A DNA stretch of 64,000 nt, from contig JBAIAA010000531.1 in NCBI GenBank assembly GCA_037893245.1, forward strand, positions 310,001-374,000, written 5' to 3'. A program made the position numbers and the translations under genes. The stretch is from Crossaster papposus. Taxonomy: Eukaryota; Echinodermata; Asteroidea; Velatida; Solasteridae. The notes beneath the pieces are model-generated. The model worked only from the letters and a program-made list of their open reading frames with translations. It did not search any database and was not told where the DNA came from. Positions 36,753 to 46,986 of this stretch are shown piece by piece; position 1 is the stretch's first letter, and every line of letters begins with the position of its first letter.

Positions 36753-37253
36753 ATACATAAATACTTTTCTAGTAAAATATGTCAAAACAAGTCACAAATT
36801 ATAAGAACCCACATTTGTGACTGTGATACCCTAGAGTGTTCCTTTTTATCACTTCTCTAAATATAATCCTAATTCATTTTTATCTCTAGAGCTCTTTATC
36901 AAAAAGAGAGAAACCTTATGTGGACGTGGGAAAGTCCACACAAGGTTTTCGGTTTGTGTATTCCCTTATAAAAATCTACCCTAGTTTTACTTTACAAAAA
37001 ACTGCAGTTTTATTGTAGTATTACTTTAGTGCTACTATAGTTGATCAATAGTAAACCTGAAGTAAAACTGTACTTTTACTATAATATTACTGTAGTTCAT
37101 ACTGTAGTAAAAGTACGGTGTTTTCGACACAACATGTCCCATTTACTACATTAAAACCGCAGTTAAACCGCAGTATTACTGCGTTTAAACTACATAATTA
37201 CTATATTTTACTTCACATTTACTGTTTTATTACTACAGTTTACTGCAGTTAAA

Positions 37254-38040
37254 CTACAAGATCACTGTAGTCATTTTTACTGTAGTATTATTATAGTGTG
37301 TACTACAGTAAAACTATACTGTTACTGTAGTTTTAGCATATTTTTACCTCAAAATAACCCATCGTTACTTTATCTTTACTGCATTTTTACTGTAGTATTG
37401 TTTTAGTGTGTACTGCAGTATTAAAACTATACTGTTACTGTAGTTTTAGCATATTTTTACCTCAAAATAACCCATCGTTACTTTATCTTTACTGCATTTT
37501 TACTGTAGTATTATTATAGTGTTTACTGCAGTAAAAATATACTGTTACTGTAGTTTTAGCATATTTTTACCTCAAAATAACCCATCGTTACTTTATCTTT
37601 ACTGCATTTTTACTGTAGTATTATTATAGTGTTTACTGCAGTAAAACTATACTGTTACTGTAGTTTTAGCATATTGTTACCTCAAAATAACCCATCGTTA
37701 CTTTATCTTTACTGCATTTTTACTGTAGTATTATTATAGTGTGTACTGCAGTAAAACTATACTGTTACTGTAGTTTTAGCATATTTTTACCTCAAAATAA
37801 CCCGTTGTTACTTTATCTTTACTGCATTTTTACTGTAGTATTATTATAGTGTGTACTGCAGTAAAACTATACTGTTACTGTAGTTTTAGCATATTTTTAC
37901 CTCAAAATAACCCATTCTTACCACATCTTTACTCCAGTGCTATTGTAGTATTATTGCAGTCTTAACTGCAGTAAAACCACTATGTTACTGTAGTTTTAGC
38001 ATATTTTTACCTCAAAATAACCCAGTCTTTACTACATTTT
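37254..38040 (+). repeat. 110-bp tandem array, about 7 copies
   Basis: CTCAAAATAACCCATCGTTA-like phrases recur with steps of 113, 110, 110, 110, 110 and 110 bases (about 37361, 37474, 37584, 37694, 37804, 37914, 38024). The last two copies are more diverged. Confidence 0.9.
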
Positions 38041-38282
38041 TATTACAGTATTACTGCAGTATTTGTACTATAATACAGCATAAAGGCCTACTAGTGTACA
38101 TGTATAGCAGCTACTGCATGTTACATTTTAATGCAACAACACTTCTGTTTAACTGTACAGAAAAAGGCCAATAAAATATGCAGTACACTATTTTTAGCTA
38201 AAAGAAAGGACGCATAATAATGGACACAAGACATTGGGATTCTTGAGCTTTGTTTTGGTCTTATTATCTCTTCCCCATAGAA

Positions 38283-38410
38283 AAAACAACCGGGATTCCC
38301 GGGATTTGTTGGCGGGATTATCCGGGATCCCAGTTGAACCAGGATTTTTTAAACCGGGATCCCGGTAATTTTTTTATTCCGGTTGGATTCAACCGGGATC
38401 CTGGTTGGAA
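38283..38410. repeat. CCGGGATCCCGG-rich repeat
   Basis: Several palindromic CCGGGATCCCGG and GGGATTCCCGGG words in ~120 bases, including ACCGGGATCCCGGT. Confidence 0.6.
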
Positions 38411-39754
38411 TAAGACAAACTATTATTATTACAGTATTACTATTGTTAAAACAAAAAGTATCATTATTATAACATTTATTTTTTTAAATCAGACAAAGAC
38501 TAAACGTAGGCCTATATCATATGTTTCCTAGTTCCGGATCATGAGTAAAGTATGTAAGTATACACGCACAAGCAATTTTAAAGTGACGTGTTCTGTTGGT
38601 CAAAGTTTATCGATTTGCTGCATCATGCATGGCCACGTTGCGCGCTGAAGACAACAATTTCCTAAACATTTTTGTGTGCAATTATTTCTTTTAAACTTTA
38701 GGCATTTGGTTAATAGGCCTATATAGTATAACTATGGCTAAACGGATTTAGCCTAAATATTTTATCAGAAAGGCTGCTTGACTATATCCGCGCATCCATT
38801 ACATTAGTAAGTACAAAGCAGTTTTTCAAGCGATCCGGAACTAGGAAAAGCATGAAAAGCGATGTCAGTTTGTCGTGGCCTTGGCCGACATGTATTTTCA
38901 AAAATAGAAGTAGAACTTTTTACTTAGATTAGAAGCATTTTTTTAATTTTTACTCCTTCAAAGTTCAAGTACAGTTCATCAATCATTGCTACATCATCAT
39001 GTCTATAGTATTTTATTTGCCATCACTCAAAAGATGAACAAGTATTACTAATACACCCATTTCACTTGATTATCGAGGATTGGCCTAGCCGATCCTAAAG
39101 CAGCCTGAATATGTTTTGCGATCCCGATATCCAGAACAGCAAAATCGTACGTTACACGTGTGTGTGTCCACTTGGCACTTGTTTGCCCGGCCCCGGCCCC
39201 GGCCCCGGCCAGCACTGCAGCTCATCAGCGGTCGTCAAACTCAAAGTCAAACTTCTCGATGGTGTCTCCCAATCTCGAAAAGATTCTTTCCAAACCATGA
39301 GCAGATTAGTAACAAAAGTAACTTTAAGTACGAAAATTGAGTTACAAAACCTTCTTCTTTATATTCATCCAGACTGCTCGCTTCTTGCCTGATGAAAACC
39401 GTTACAATAGACGTAGTGCACTTCGATTTCAAAAAGTGATCAACACATTTTAGTCAGTTACCTAATTCAACGCGTATTTACTCAGCGCAAATTAAGGCTG
39501 GGAACTTGACCAAGAATCGGTGTAAAGTTCCCGGATGAAAGAATTTGACGATCTGCTCGGAACATACCATTTTGAAAGGGGTGTACGCACGACTTTCTTT
39601 AACAGAAAATCACTTTATTAAAACCCAACTAAGCAGAAAATATTGGATGGATATAATTAAATATGCCAATGAAACATTATTTTTGTTGCCATTTTCGCAA
39701 TCCTTGGGCGGTAATTTTCATTTGACCCCCTGTATTTTTACAATGGTAGGCCTA

Positions 39755-40002
39755 CGACCAGGTCAACTCGGCCCCAATCCAACTCGGCCCCAGTCAACTC
39801 AGCACCGAAGCCGAGACAGCTTGACCGTCGAGACAATTTAACTTTTCCCACCAAAATATTGGTGGGACCGAGCGAACAGCCCACCGTACGCTCTACACGC
39901 GCTGCATGTACACGTCGACTTCGGGTTGTCTGGATGGTCGATTGTCTCGACTTTGGGCCAAGTTGATTTGGGGCCGAGTTGACTGGGACCGAGTTTCCTC
40001 TC
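39755..40002. repeat. Foldback of CAACTCGGCCCC words
   Basis: The left arm reads GTCAACTCGGCCCCAATCC and AACTCGGCCCCAGTCAACTC; the right arm reads GGGGCCGAGTTGACTGG, its inverse. The arms lie at 39755-39840 and 39930-40002. Confidence 0.65.
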
Positions 40003-41102
40003 GCTCGGAAAACAACCGCCGCACAGAATTTGGCGATCTTTTTTTCCCCTCTCTAACTTCGTTAATAATGCTTGTAATGGATTGAAACTTTCAGAGATGA
40101 GAGATAAGATAAAAAAAGGGCGGCTAAAGAAATGTGTGATGACACTGAACTATAGGCATACATTTACATGATTTGTCAAACGTTAACATTACAATTATGT
40201 ACTGCTCTGCAGCCCAGATTACGGACGCAAATTGCCTTTTCTGATTTTTCTCTCCATATAGCCACTTTTATCTCTGACGATATGGTTTTGAAATGATTTT
40301 TAAAGAACATGCAGTCATGAACCCCAAAACATGATTTCCTATTAGCTATCTTCGTAATCGTAGGAAAATTACAAACTCGCAATGCCTGCTAACGAGGTAG
40401 CGCGCGTACATTATTAGGTCTAAGTACTGCCTTTATAAAAAAAAGCATCAAAAGTAAAGAAATCATTGAAAAACATTTCGACAAAAAAACCGACAATATT
40501 ACTACAATGATACTGTAGTATTACTGCAGTTTTCATTGCAGTAAAGTTATAGTATTAACAAACATATTACCATTGTTTTACTACAATGATACTGCAGTAT
40601 TACTGCAGTTTTCATTGCAGTAAAGTTAAAGTGAATCTACAGTAAACTATGAATATAAATACTATAGTATTACTTCCAAAATACTGCAGATTCACTATAG
40701 TTTGACTTGTGTTTTTTTTGTAGTAAAACTATAGTAACTTTACTTTAGGAGAAACTTTACTTTTACTTTAATTACTACAGTAAAACTTTATGTACTGCAG
40801 TAAAACTATAGTTTTACAATAGTAAAACTATGGTGGATTTTTATAAGGGTTGTGTGGAAATCTTTTGTTTTAAAGTCCACGCAGCGTTTGCAAGGTTGGC
40901 ACAACGGTGTGGGCTGGTGCATCCGAACGTCTCGGATTGAATTTGTGTCCTAGTCCGCCCCTGGCTAGAGGAGTGTTTTGCAAAACATGAAGTATATAAT
41001 TGTTTGACAAAATATTTGGAAAAAAATGAATTTTCATGGTGTGAGGAAAATTAGTATTTGAGTGAAATTTTGTCCAGAATTCTTAAATAAACGAGTTCAA
41101 AG

Positions 41103-42052
41103 TAAGCTTGGGCGATACCGCATTTTTTCATCACGATATATTGTCAAAGATATATCGCGATATTCGATGATATCACGATTAATTTGTGACGTCAACAAAA
41201 ATCAACACTTCAGCGCCAACAACCACAAAATTAGTGTGTCGCATTTTTTTACAAGAAACATAACGGCTGCCAACCTTGGGATCGGGAGCTGTACGTGGAG
41301 AGAACCTGCCGCTCTGCCCTACTATTAACCACATCACAAAGGATTATGCCGACTGAATTGAAACCGCAGAATTGTTTTTTGATTGGTCTATGAACAGCAG
41401 TTTGTTCAACCATAGAAACAACCCGAGCCCCAACCACCAATAAGATTCGTTGTCCGCTTCAGGAAGACTACATTTTTAGCATATCACACACATTAAATAA
41501 TTTGTATGATCATGAATAAACTGCCCGCGATCTAATAGCCAATGAGAAATTGGTCCTTACTATGTCCGTTGCTCAGCCTGGGGCTTCCCCATGAATGTAC
41601 ATGTACATCACGCGCATGCGTGCAGCACACGCGCGATCACACCATCGGCCAGAACGATGTCATTTTTTGAGAATTAATACGAGCTGTGAGTCGCACTATT
41701 AAGTAGGCCTATACTATCACAAGATCGTGCCTAATGTAATGCTATTGTAGTTTTCTGTAGTGTCTGTGTGAGACTGCCTGAACGCTAAAGCTTTGATGTG
41801 GGTATTTTCGGGTCATCGGTCACTTGGGGAATCTTGCGGTTACAGTCTGTGTTGCTCTATGTTTTGAAACAGCTCTTTGTTGTTGCAAGATCGTCTCGAT
41901 TAGGAAATGCATCGCGATACTTCATCGATATCGCGATTTACCGATATCGCGATTTACCGATATCGCGATTAAACAAAATTCGACACGATATCGTAATCGT
42001 TTAAGAACTGGTAGCACGATTTTCAATAATATCGCGGTATCGCCCAAGCTTA
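41103..42052. mobile_element. hAT-like MITE with exact 8-bp target duplication
   Basis: TAAGCTTGGGCGATACCGC begins at 41103, and its inverse GCGGTATCGCCCAAGCTTA ends at 42052. GTTCAAAG flanks both sides (41095-41102 and 42053-42060). The 8-bp duplication and the GGGCGATA terminus fit hAT. CGATATCGCGATTTAC is repeated inside both ends. 950 bp, no transposase. Confidence 0.9.
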
Positions 42053-42239
42053 GTTCAAAGGAATGTTCAATCAAGTAGTGTTTGACCGTTTGCCTACACA
42101 CCCACATATGTGTAAACATCTTCCATCGTGAACCCCCTATTGTTCCTTGTGAACTTTCTGTCAATCGTGGAGCCTATTGTCTTCTATTGGTTAATTAACC
42201 CACAGACACACACCAGTATCTCCACTCATCTAGCTGTCA

Positions 42240-43080
42240 CCCTAGGCATTGTAAGACTGGTATAGCATTTAGTCGGGCCCTCAGACTCAAAAGGATTTGT
42301 TCTAACGACTATGATTTCTCCCGCCATTCAGTGATACTGAAGAATAACTTGGTTGCCAGGGGTCACAGCTCCCGCCAAGTTCAACGTGCCATTGCCAGAG
42401 CCAAAGCTGTTTCCAGACATTTGGCTCTAAAGGTAAAGGCCCCCCAGGCTGATGCCAAACCCAAGAGCCCCCTGATGACTACCTTTCACCCCAGTCTTTC
42501 TTCCCTTCGCAAAATCACTAACGACAGCCATCACATTCTTTCTCCACACTTCAGATCGCCTTGTCCGTGCCATCCCTGACAGCCCTGTATTGGTTTATAG
42601 ACGCCTTAATAATCTACGAGACCTCATTGTTCGAGCCAAAGTTCCCAGCATGCATCTCCTCCCATCCAGCACGGAACTTTCTAGTGCAGTTCCAGATGTG
42701 TGGTTTGCCAGAGTCTGATTACTTTTCTGGCCACTCTTCTAGTACCACTCATAGGTGTGAACATCACTTGCAGTACATCAGATGTCACATATCTCATTTC
42801 TTGCAGGTTTTGTTGAGTTCAGTATGTCGGAGCGACTAAAAATGCCCATAAAAAGCCTTTTTACGGTCATCGATCGACTGTCAACACCAAGAAACTTGAT
42901 ACCCCTGTCGGTCATCACTTCAACCAGCCTAACAATTGCATTTTTGATATGATTCTACAGGGCATAGAATCATTTGGCCATCTGAAAGACTCAGTCCGCC
43001 TCAGCCGGGAGAAAGTTTGGATGAATCGTCTTCCGGCGAACTATTCAACCACATGGGCTCAACATCCAACTAGGAAATGA
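42240..43080 (+). pseudogene. Penelope-like retroelement, 3' fragment
   Basis: Pieces in shifting frames resemble the region after the reverse transcriptase and the GIY-YIG end of Penelope-like elements: RICSNDYDFSRHSVILKNNL, then FHPSLSSLRKI, RRLNNLRDLIVRAKVPS, and near the end TPVGHHFNQP followed by RLSREKVWMNRLP. Stops and frameshifts occur around 42715-42840. No catalytic core is present. A CR1-type origin is less likely. Confidence 0.6.
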
Positions 43081-43161
43081 TATAACTTCTATTTTGTTCT
43101 CCTATTTGTCATCTGTTTCAGATTTGTTCTCACTCCTCTGGTTTCCCCTGTCTATTTTCGA

Positions 43162-43184
43162 CCCCCCCCCCCCCCCCCCCCCCT
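43162..43184. repeat. Poly-C tract
   Basis: An uninterrupted run of C just after the retroelement fragment. Confidence 0.95.
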
Positions 43185-43189
43185 TCCAC

Positions 43190-44180
43190 ATTGCTTCTCT
43201 TCATAATTCTTTGTTAGTTCTTCCCATTTGATCTTCACCCTGAACCCCCTTCCTTGTGATTTTACCCCTTTACTTCTGTTTTTGTTAATTTTATCCCCTT
43301 GGTCTTCTTTGATCCTACCCACATTGACCTTCTTTTGTTGATTGTTATTGGGGCCATTACAGCCGAGTCTTGACTTGAATGTAGAAGGTGATGGATAAAC
43401 TCGTAATATCGCACATTGACAATGTCTAGTCTCGATGATGAGTGCTTTTGCATGATCTCTTCAAGGCTTTTATAGCTTTTTGAAGGATTCAGTGAAATTT
43501 GTCTCTAGCCAATCAGGTCTCATATCAGTTTCAAACAAGCCGCTTTTAATTACAGAGCGCAGACTTGACTGTAATGCCTTTTCAAGTGCCGCCACAATGG
43601 ATCAGGAAGTCGTGTTGGGCCGGCGCGCTAGAGCTTTTTGCTTTATTGAGCAACAATAGAATGCTAGGATCCTCATGAGACATTGCCCAAGAATTTGGAT
43701 CGCAAGCCCTGATAGTAAGGCATACTCTGGTCGCAATAATTTCTAAGCCCATTCCTCGACGTACATGTAAAACAACTTTTTTAGCCCTCCTAAAAACATA
43801 CATGTACATGTTTATCAAATCAGAGATACAAACTACATTTAATGTAAAAGGTAAATAAAGTAAATCAAATCTGAAGACAACAATCCTATACAGATAACGT
43901 ACAAAATGACACCACACAGACGCCGTTGGTTATCTGGCTGTTTTTAAACGTTTTTCGTTCAAATTTACCAGCTCTAAAATTTAATTTCATCCCAAACAAA
44001 ATTAAAGATTACACAATTTTAGTCATTAATCTTTAAATATTTGTCGTACAGATAAGCTTTTAATGTTGGCGATCTCCTTGTATTAGTAAGTTCAATAATT
44101 ATATTTAAAGAGTGCAGAAGCAATTTAAATACTATTGATTTTGTTGTATGATTTTCTTTCCCTTAAATTTATATAAATTT
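43190..44180. other. Intron sequence without recognised features
   Basis: About 1 kb of AASS intron between the retroelement fragment and the GTTGACTCG repeats; nothing bounded or coding could be supported. Confidence 0.5.
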
Positions 44181-44194
44181 GAGAACAAATTGTG

Positions 44195-44336
44195 CCCGAG
44201 TCAACTCGTCTGTCATGACGCTAAATTACGCTACCTCTCCAACGTCTTCACACGCGCGTGTATGAGTTGACTCGAACACAAGTCGACTCGGGTACAAGTT
44301 GACTTGGGTGTAAAATTTGGGGGACGAGTTGACCCA
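44195..44336. repeat. GAGTTGACTCG inverted words
   Basis: CGAGTCAACTCG, then GAGTTGACTCGAACACAAG, GTCGACTCGGGTACAAGTTG and GACGAGTTGACCC in ~140 bases. Word usage is like the foldback at 39755-40002, suggesting a related element. Confidence 0.5.
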
Positions 44337-44358
44337 TTTCCTGTATGTTGCCCTATAT

Positions 44359-45000
44359 GTGACCTGTCATCACAATATGAGAGTCAAGTCGGAAAAATTG
44401 AAAATTGAGATATTGGTATTTTCAATTTCTTGAGAAAGAGATCTTTCCAATGGTATATAACACTTGGGGGTTTTGCGATAAATACATTTTACAGCACTCC
44501 AGAAATTCACGGGTTTCACAAAACGTGTTTGTGAGAAAACTTACTTATTAACATCCTAAACAAAATGCACAAAATATTGCAAAACAGGACAAGTAAGGTT
44601 CGTTTGAGCATAACAACGTCTATGTTCTAATCATTATTTCTTCTTGAAACTTTGCACACATGCATGTACAAACTATTGTATAATCAACATAATATCAAAA
44701 CTTTGAAAACATGGGCAGTTACGAAGACCTAATTTGCATATTTAATTACCGTGTTAATTTGACCACTGATGAACTTTAATCCAAACACTAACTACGCAAA
44801 CACTACTCAAAACCACGCAATTTAAGAGGTTTTCGATCATCTGATTGTACCCCAAAAATAGGAATATGTAGAGGAGGACTTAGGCTTTCCAAATTACGTA
44901 AAATCTCAAAATTGACCACCTCGTCATATTTTGACTTTGGATGGCCATATCTCCAAATCACATTGTGCGACTTTACTCTCATTTTGTGGTGACAGGTCAC
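44359..45000. mobile_element. MITE of GTGACCTG family, copy 2
   Basis: Left GTGACCTGTCATCACAATAT and, inverted, right GTGACCTGTCACCACAAAAT, continuing GAGAGT-AAGTCG. ATAT lies directly outside both ends, so the target duplication is probably 4 bp. 642 bp, no coding. Confidence 0.8.
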
Positions 45001-45243
45001 ATATGTTTGTTTCTTGTACACAGCTATTTTGTCTCTGAAGAAAATCCTGTTAAGATCAAAATATTTGGCTCTCTTAACTTATTTGATTTGGTTAATAATT
45101 GAAACGGTCTACAAAAGATGGAAACATTTCACAAAAGATAGTTATTAATGTTTTTCTGCTATTGACAATTTCGACCGTGTTGGCACTGACATTAGGCCCT
45201 GCCAGTCCAATTTTATTACAGTAATTGTTTTATTTCTTGATAG

Positions 45244-45303
45244 CTGAAATCTGATGCTAAAAAGCCATTTGAAGAAGAAAACCTTTCTCGGGTCGTTAAA
45301 GAT
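45244..45303 (+). CDS. AASS: AASS exon h (short linker exon)
   Basis: 20 codons, LKSDAKKPFEEENLSRVVKD, phase 0 at both ends, acceptor TGATAG and donor GTAAGT. It matches the short variable linker between the two enzyme domains. The call rests on position, phase and moderate similarity. Confidence 0.85.
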
Positions 45304-45467
45304 GTAAGTATAAGCTTTTATTCAAACAAAAATATCAAAATCCATTTCCAATAAGCATCTTTATATAAAAGCATTTTTGTGTCGCCTAAACAAAGTTTTG
45401 GGAGACCCTTACCAGTCCTCTATTTCTGTATCACCGTACCCGGTATCCCTGTATGGGGTACCGTATG

Positions 45468-45709
45468 TTAACCAGTTCGTGCCGGAATTATTTTAACATC
45501 GCCGAGCCGACGGGCAGGATTATTTTTAACGAAAATTTATCTGAAGCGGGTTCAGGCTGATAGTGCCGGGAAGCACACCCACGCATTTCCGGCCTTGCGC
45601 GCTGCTGACATACATTTCCAAACTTGAACTTGTCGTGTTTATGCGTCATCCGTTTTGAATTTTGGGAAATGTTTGCGTTTATATACGTCATCCGGCGCGA
45701 ACTGGTTAA
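45468..45709 (-). mobile_element. TTAA MITE, CCAGTTCG family, copy 1
   Basis: TTAACCAGTTCGTGCCGG at the left and CCGGCGCGAACTGGTTAA at the right; 242 bp. It is the inverse orientation of the near-intact copy at 58820-59061. Lies between AASS exons h and i. Confidence 0.85.
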
Positions 45710-45879
45710 TGTTTCAGGATTAGTTTGGGGGGAAAAGTTTATAACGTCTACGTGCTATCATGGATTTTGATAAAACTTGGATGCAGTGACCCGTGAGTAG
45801 GAAAACAGTCCTTTTTCGGATTACTGAGATCAATTTAATGTACGGTAGGTGTCATTAGAGGTTTTTACATGTAGCTGTT

Positions 45880-46007
45880 TTTTTGCTTAGCATGAAAAAC
45901 ACTTGGAATTTTCGCTGGTAACCTGCTTTTACCAAGCAAGACTTTTTTGTTCTAAGCAAATATGTGTGCTTAGCAGCTTTGTGCTTAGCAGCTTTGTGAA
46001 ATTGGTC
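45880..46007. mobile_element. Harbinger-type MITE end
   Basis: Ends GTGAAATTGGTCCC, the inverse of GGGACCAATTTCAC, with GCTTAGCAGCTTTGTGCTTAG just inside. Resembles the termini and subterminal GCTTAA words of the Harbinger at 46816. The other end was not found. Confidence 0.5.
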
Positions 46008-46290
46008 CCAGATCTACATGTTTTACAGCTATTAATTGCTTCTGACTAGCTACATGTAGCAATCTACAAAAACAGAAAACAAGTTATTTTGAACATGAGT
46101 CGCCATTCAATGTACAGTGTACATGTACCGGTATTCCAGTTTGTACGGGAGGTTCAAATCCCATCTGAGACAGTTTCTTGTATCCCTAATGCAAAAAAAT
46201 AATAATTGTTTACTGGTACATGTACTTATTAAGCCACAAGCATCGCTGGTAAAGGAATTGAATTGATATTGTTGAATATCATTCTTACAG

Positions 46291-46364
46291 GCCGTCATAG
46301 CATCCAATGGCAAACTCACTCCAAAGTATGAATATATCCAGCAGCTTAGAGAAGTTGCAATGAC
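46291..46364 (+). CDS. AASS: AASS exon i, interdomain linker
   Basis: AVIASNGKLTPKYEYIQQLR, acceptor TTCTTACAG, donor GTAAGT, phase 2 end. The SNG-L--KY-YIQ-LR pattern is the conserved segment just before the saccharopine dehydrogenase Rossmann fold. The following intron is 11.8 kb and holds the Harbinger element. Confidence 0.92.
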
Positions 46365-46986
46365 GTAAGTAACGATACAAACATTTCATTTTTATTTTAA
46401 ATTGCCTGTAAAAAAAAACCAGCAACAGTAACATAGCCACTTACAGAGACAAGTGAAAAATCTTTGCCTTGAGTTGTTTAACCCTCCTATGCAGAAGTCA
46501 CTATTTGTGCCAGTTGGTCAGCAGCACAAAGATACACAGTTGTCTTTTTGTGCATTGCACTATTTTTCCTCGGAGGGATAATCAGATTAGAGTTTGTGCT
46601 CTCCAACAGCTGTGCATCATTGTTCCATGGGAACAATTGTGCAGTATTAAAACCAACTTTAGGGACTGGTGTACTGTTTTGTGCATAATGTGTACAGTAT
46701 CTTTCTGTAAAAATTCCTGTGCACTGTCCAGTGTACACAAAAATGTCCACAGGGTAGTGCATAGACAAGCGAAAATAGCACAACCCGCGAGTCATTTTGT
46801 GCTGTCTAACAACTGGGCCCAATTTCATAGCTCTGCTTAACGGCCTATTTTTTGCTTAACGGGTGCGCTTAAGCAAATTTTCATTTCATAGCAACCGTTA
46901 AGCAAGACTTTTTGCTTAACGGGATAAGCAAGGAAAAAGGAGCCTTAACTACCGCATTTTTTGCTTAAGCAAAACTTTCAGTCAAA

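Larger units (their letters stand above)
36963..40849. mobile_element. 3.9-kb non-autonomous element rich in ACTGTAGT words
   Basis: Terminal CCCTTATAAAAATCTACC (36963-36980) is inverted at the right as GGTGGATTTTTATAAGGG (40832-40849). Both ends lead into arrays of ACTGTAGTAATACTGCAGT-like words. Flanks begin TTGTGT on both sides, but the duplication is not exact. No transposase seen inside; the middle (38240-40480) contains further repeats and no recognised gene. Confidence 0.7.
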
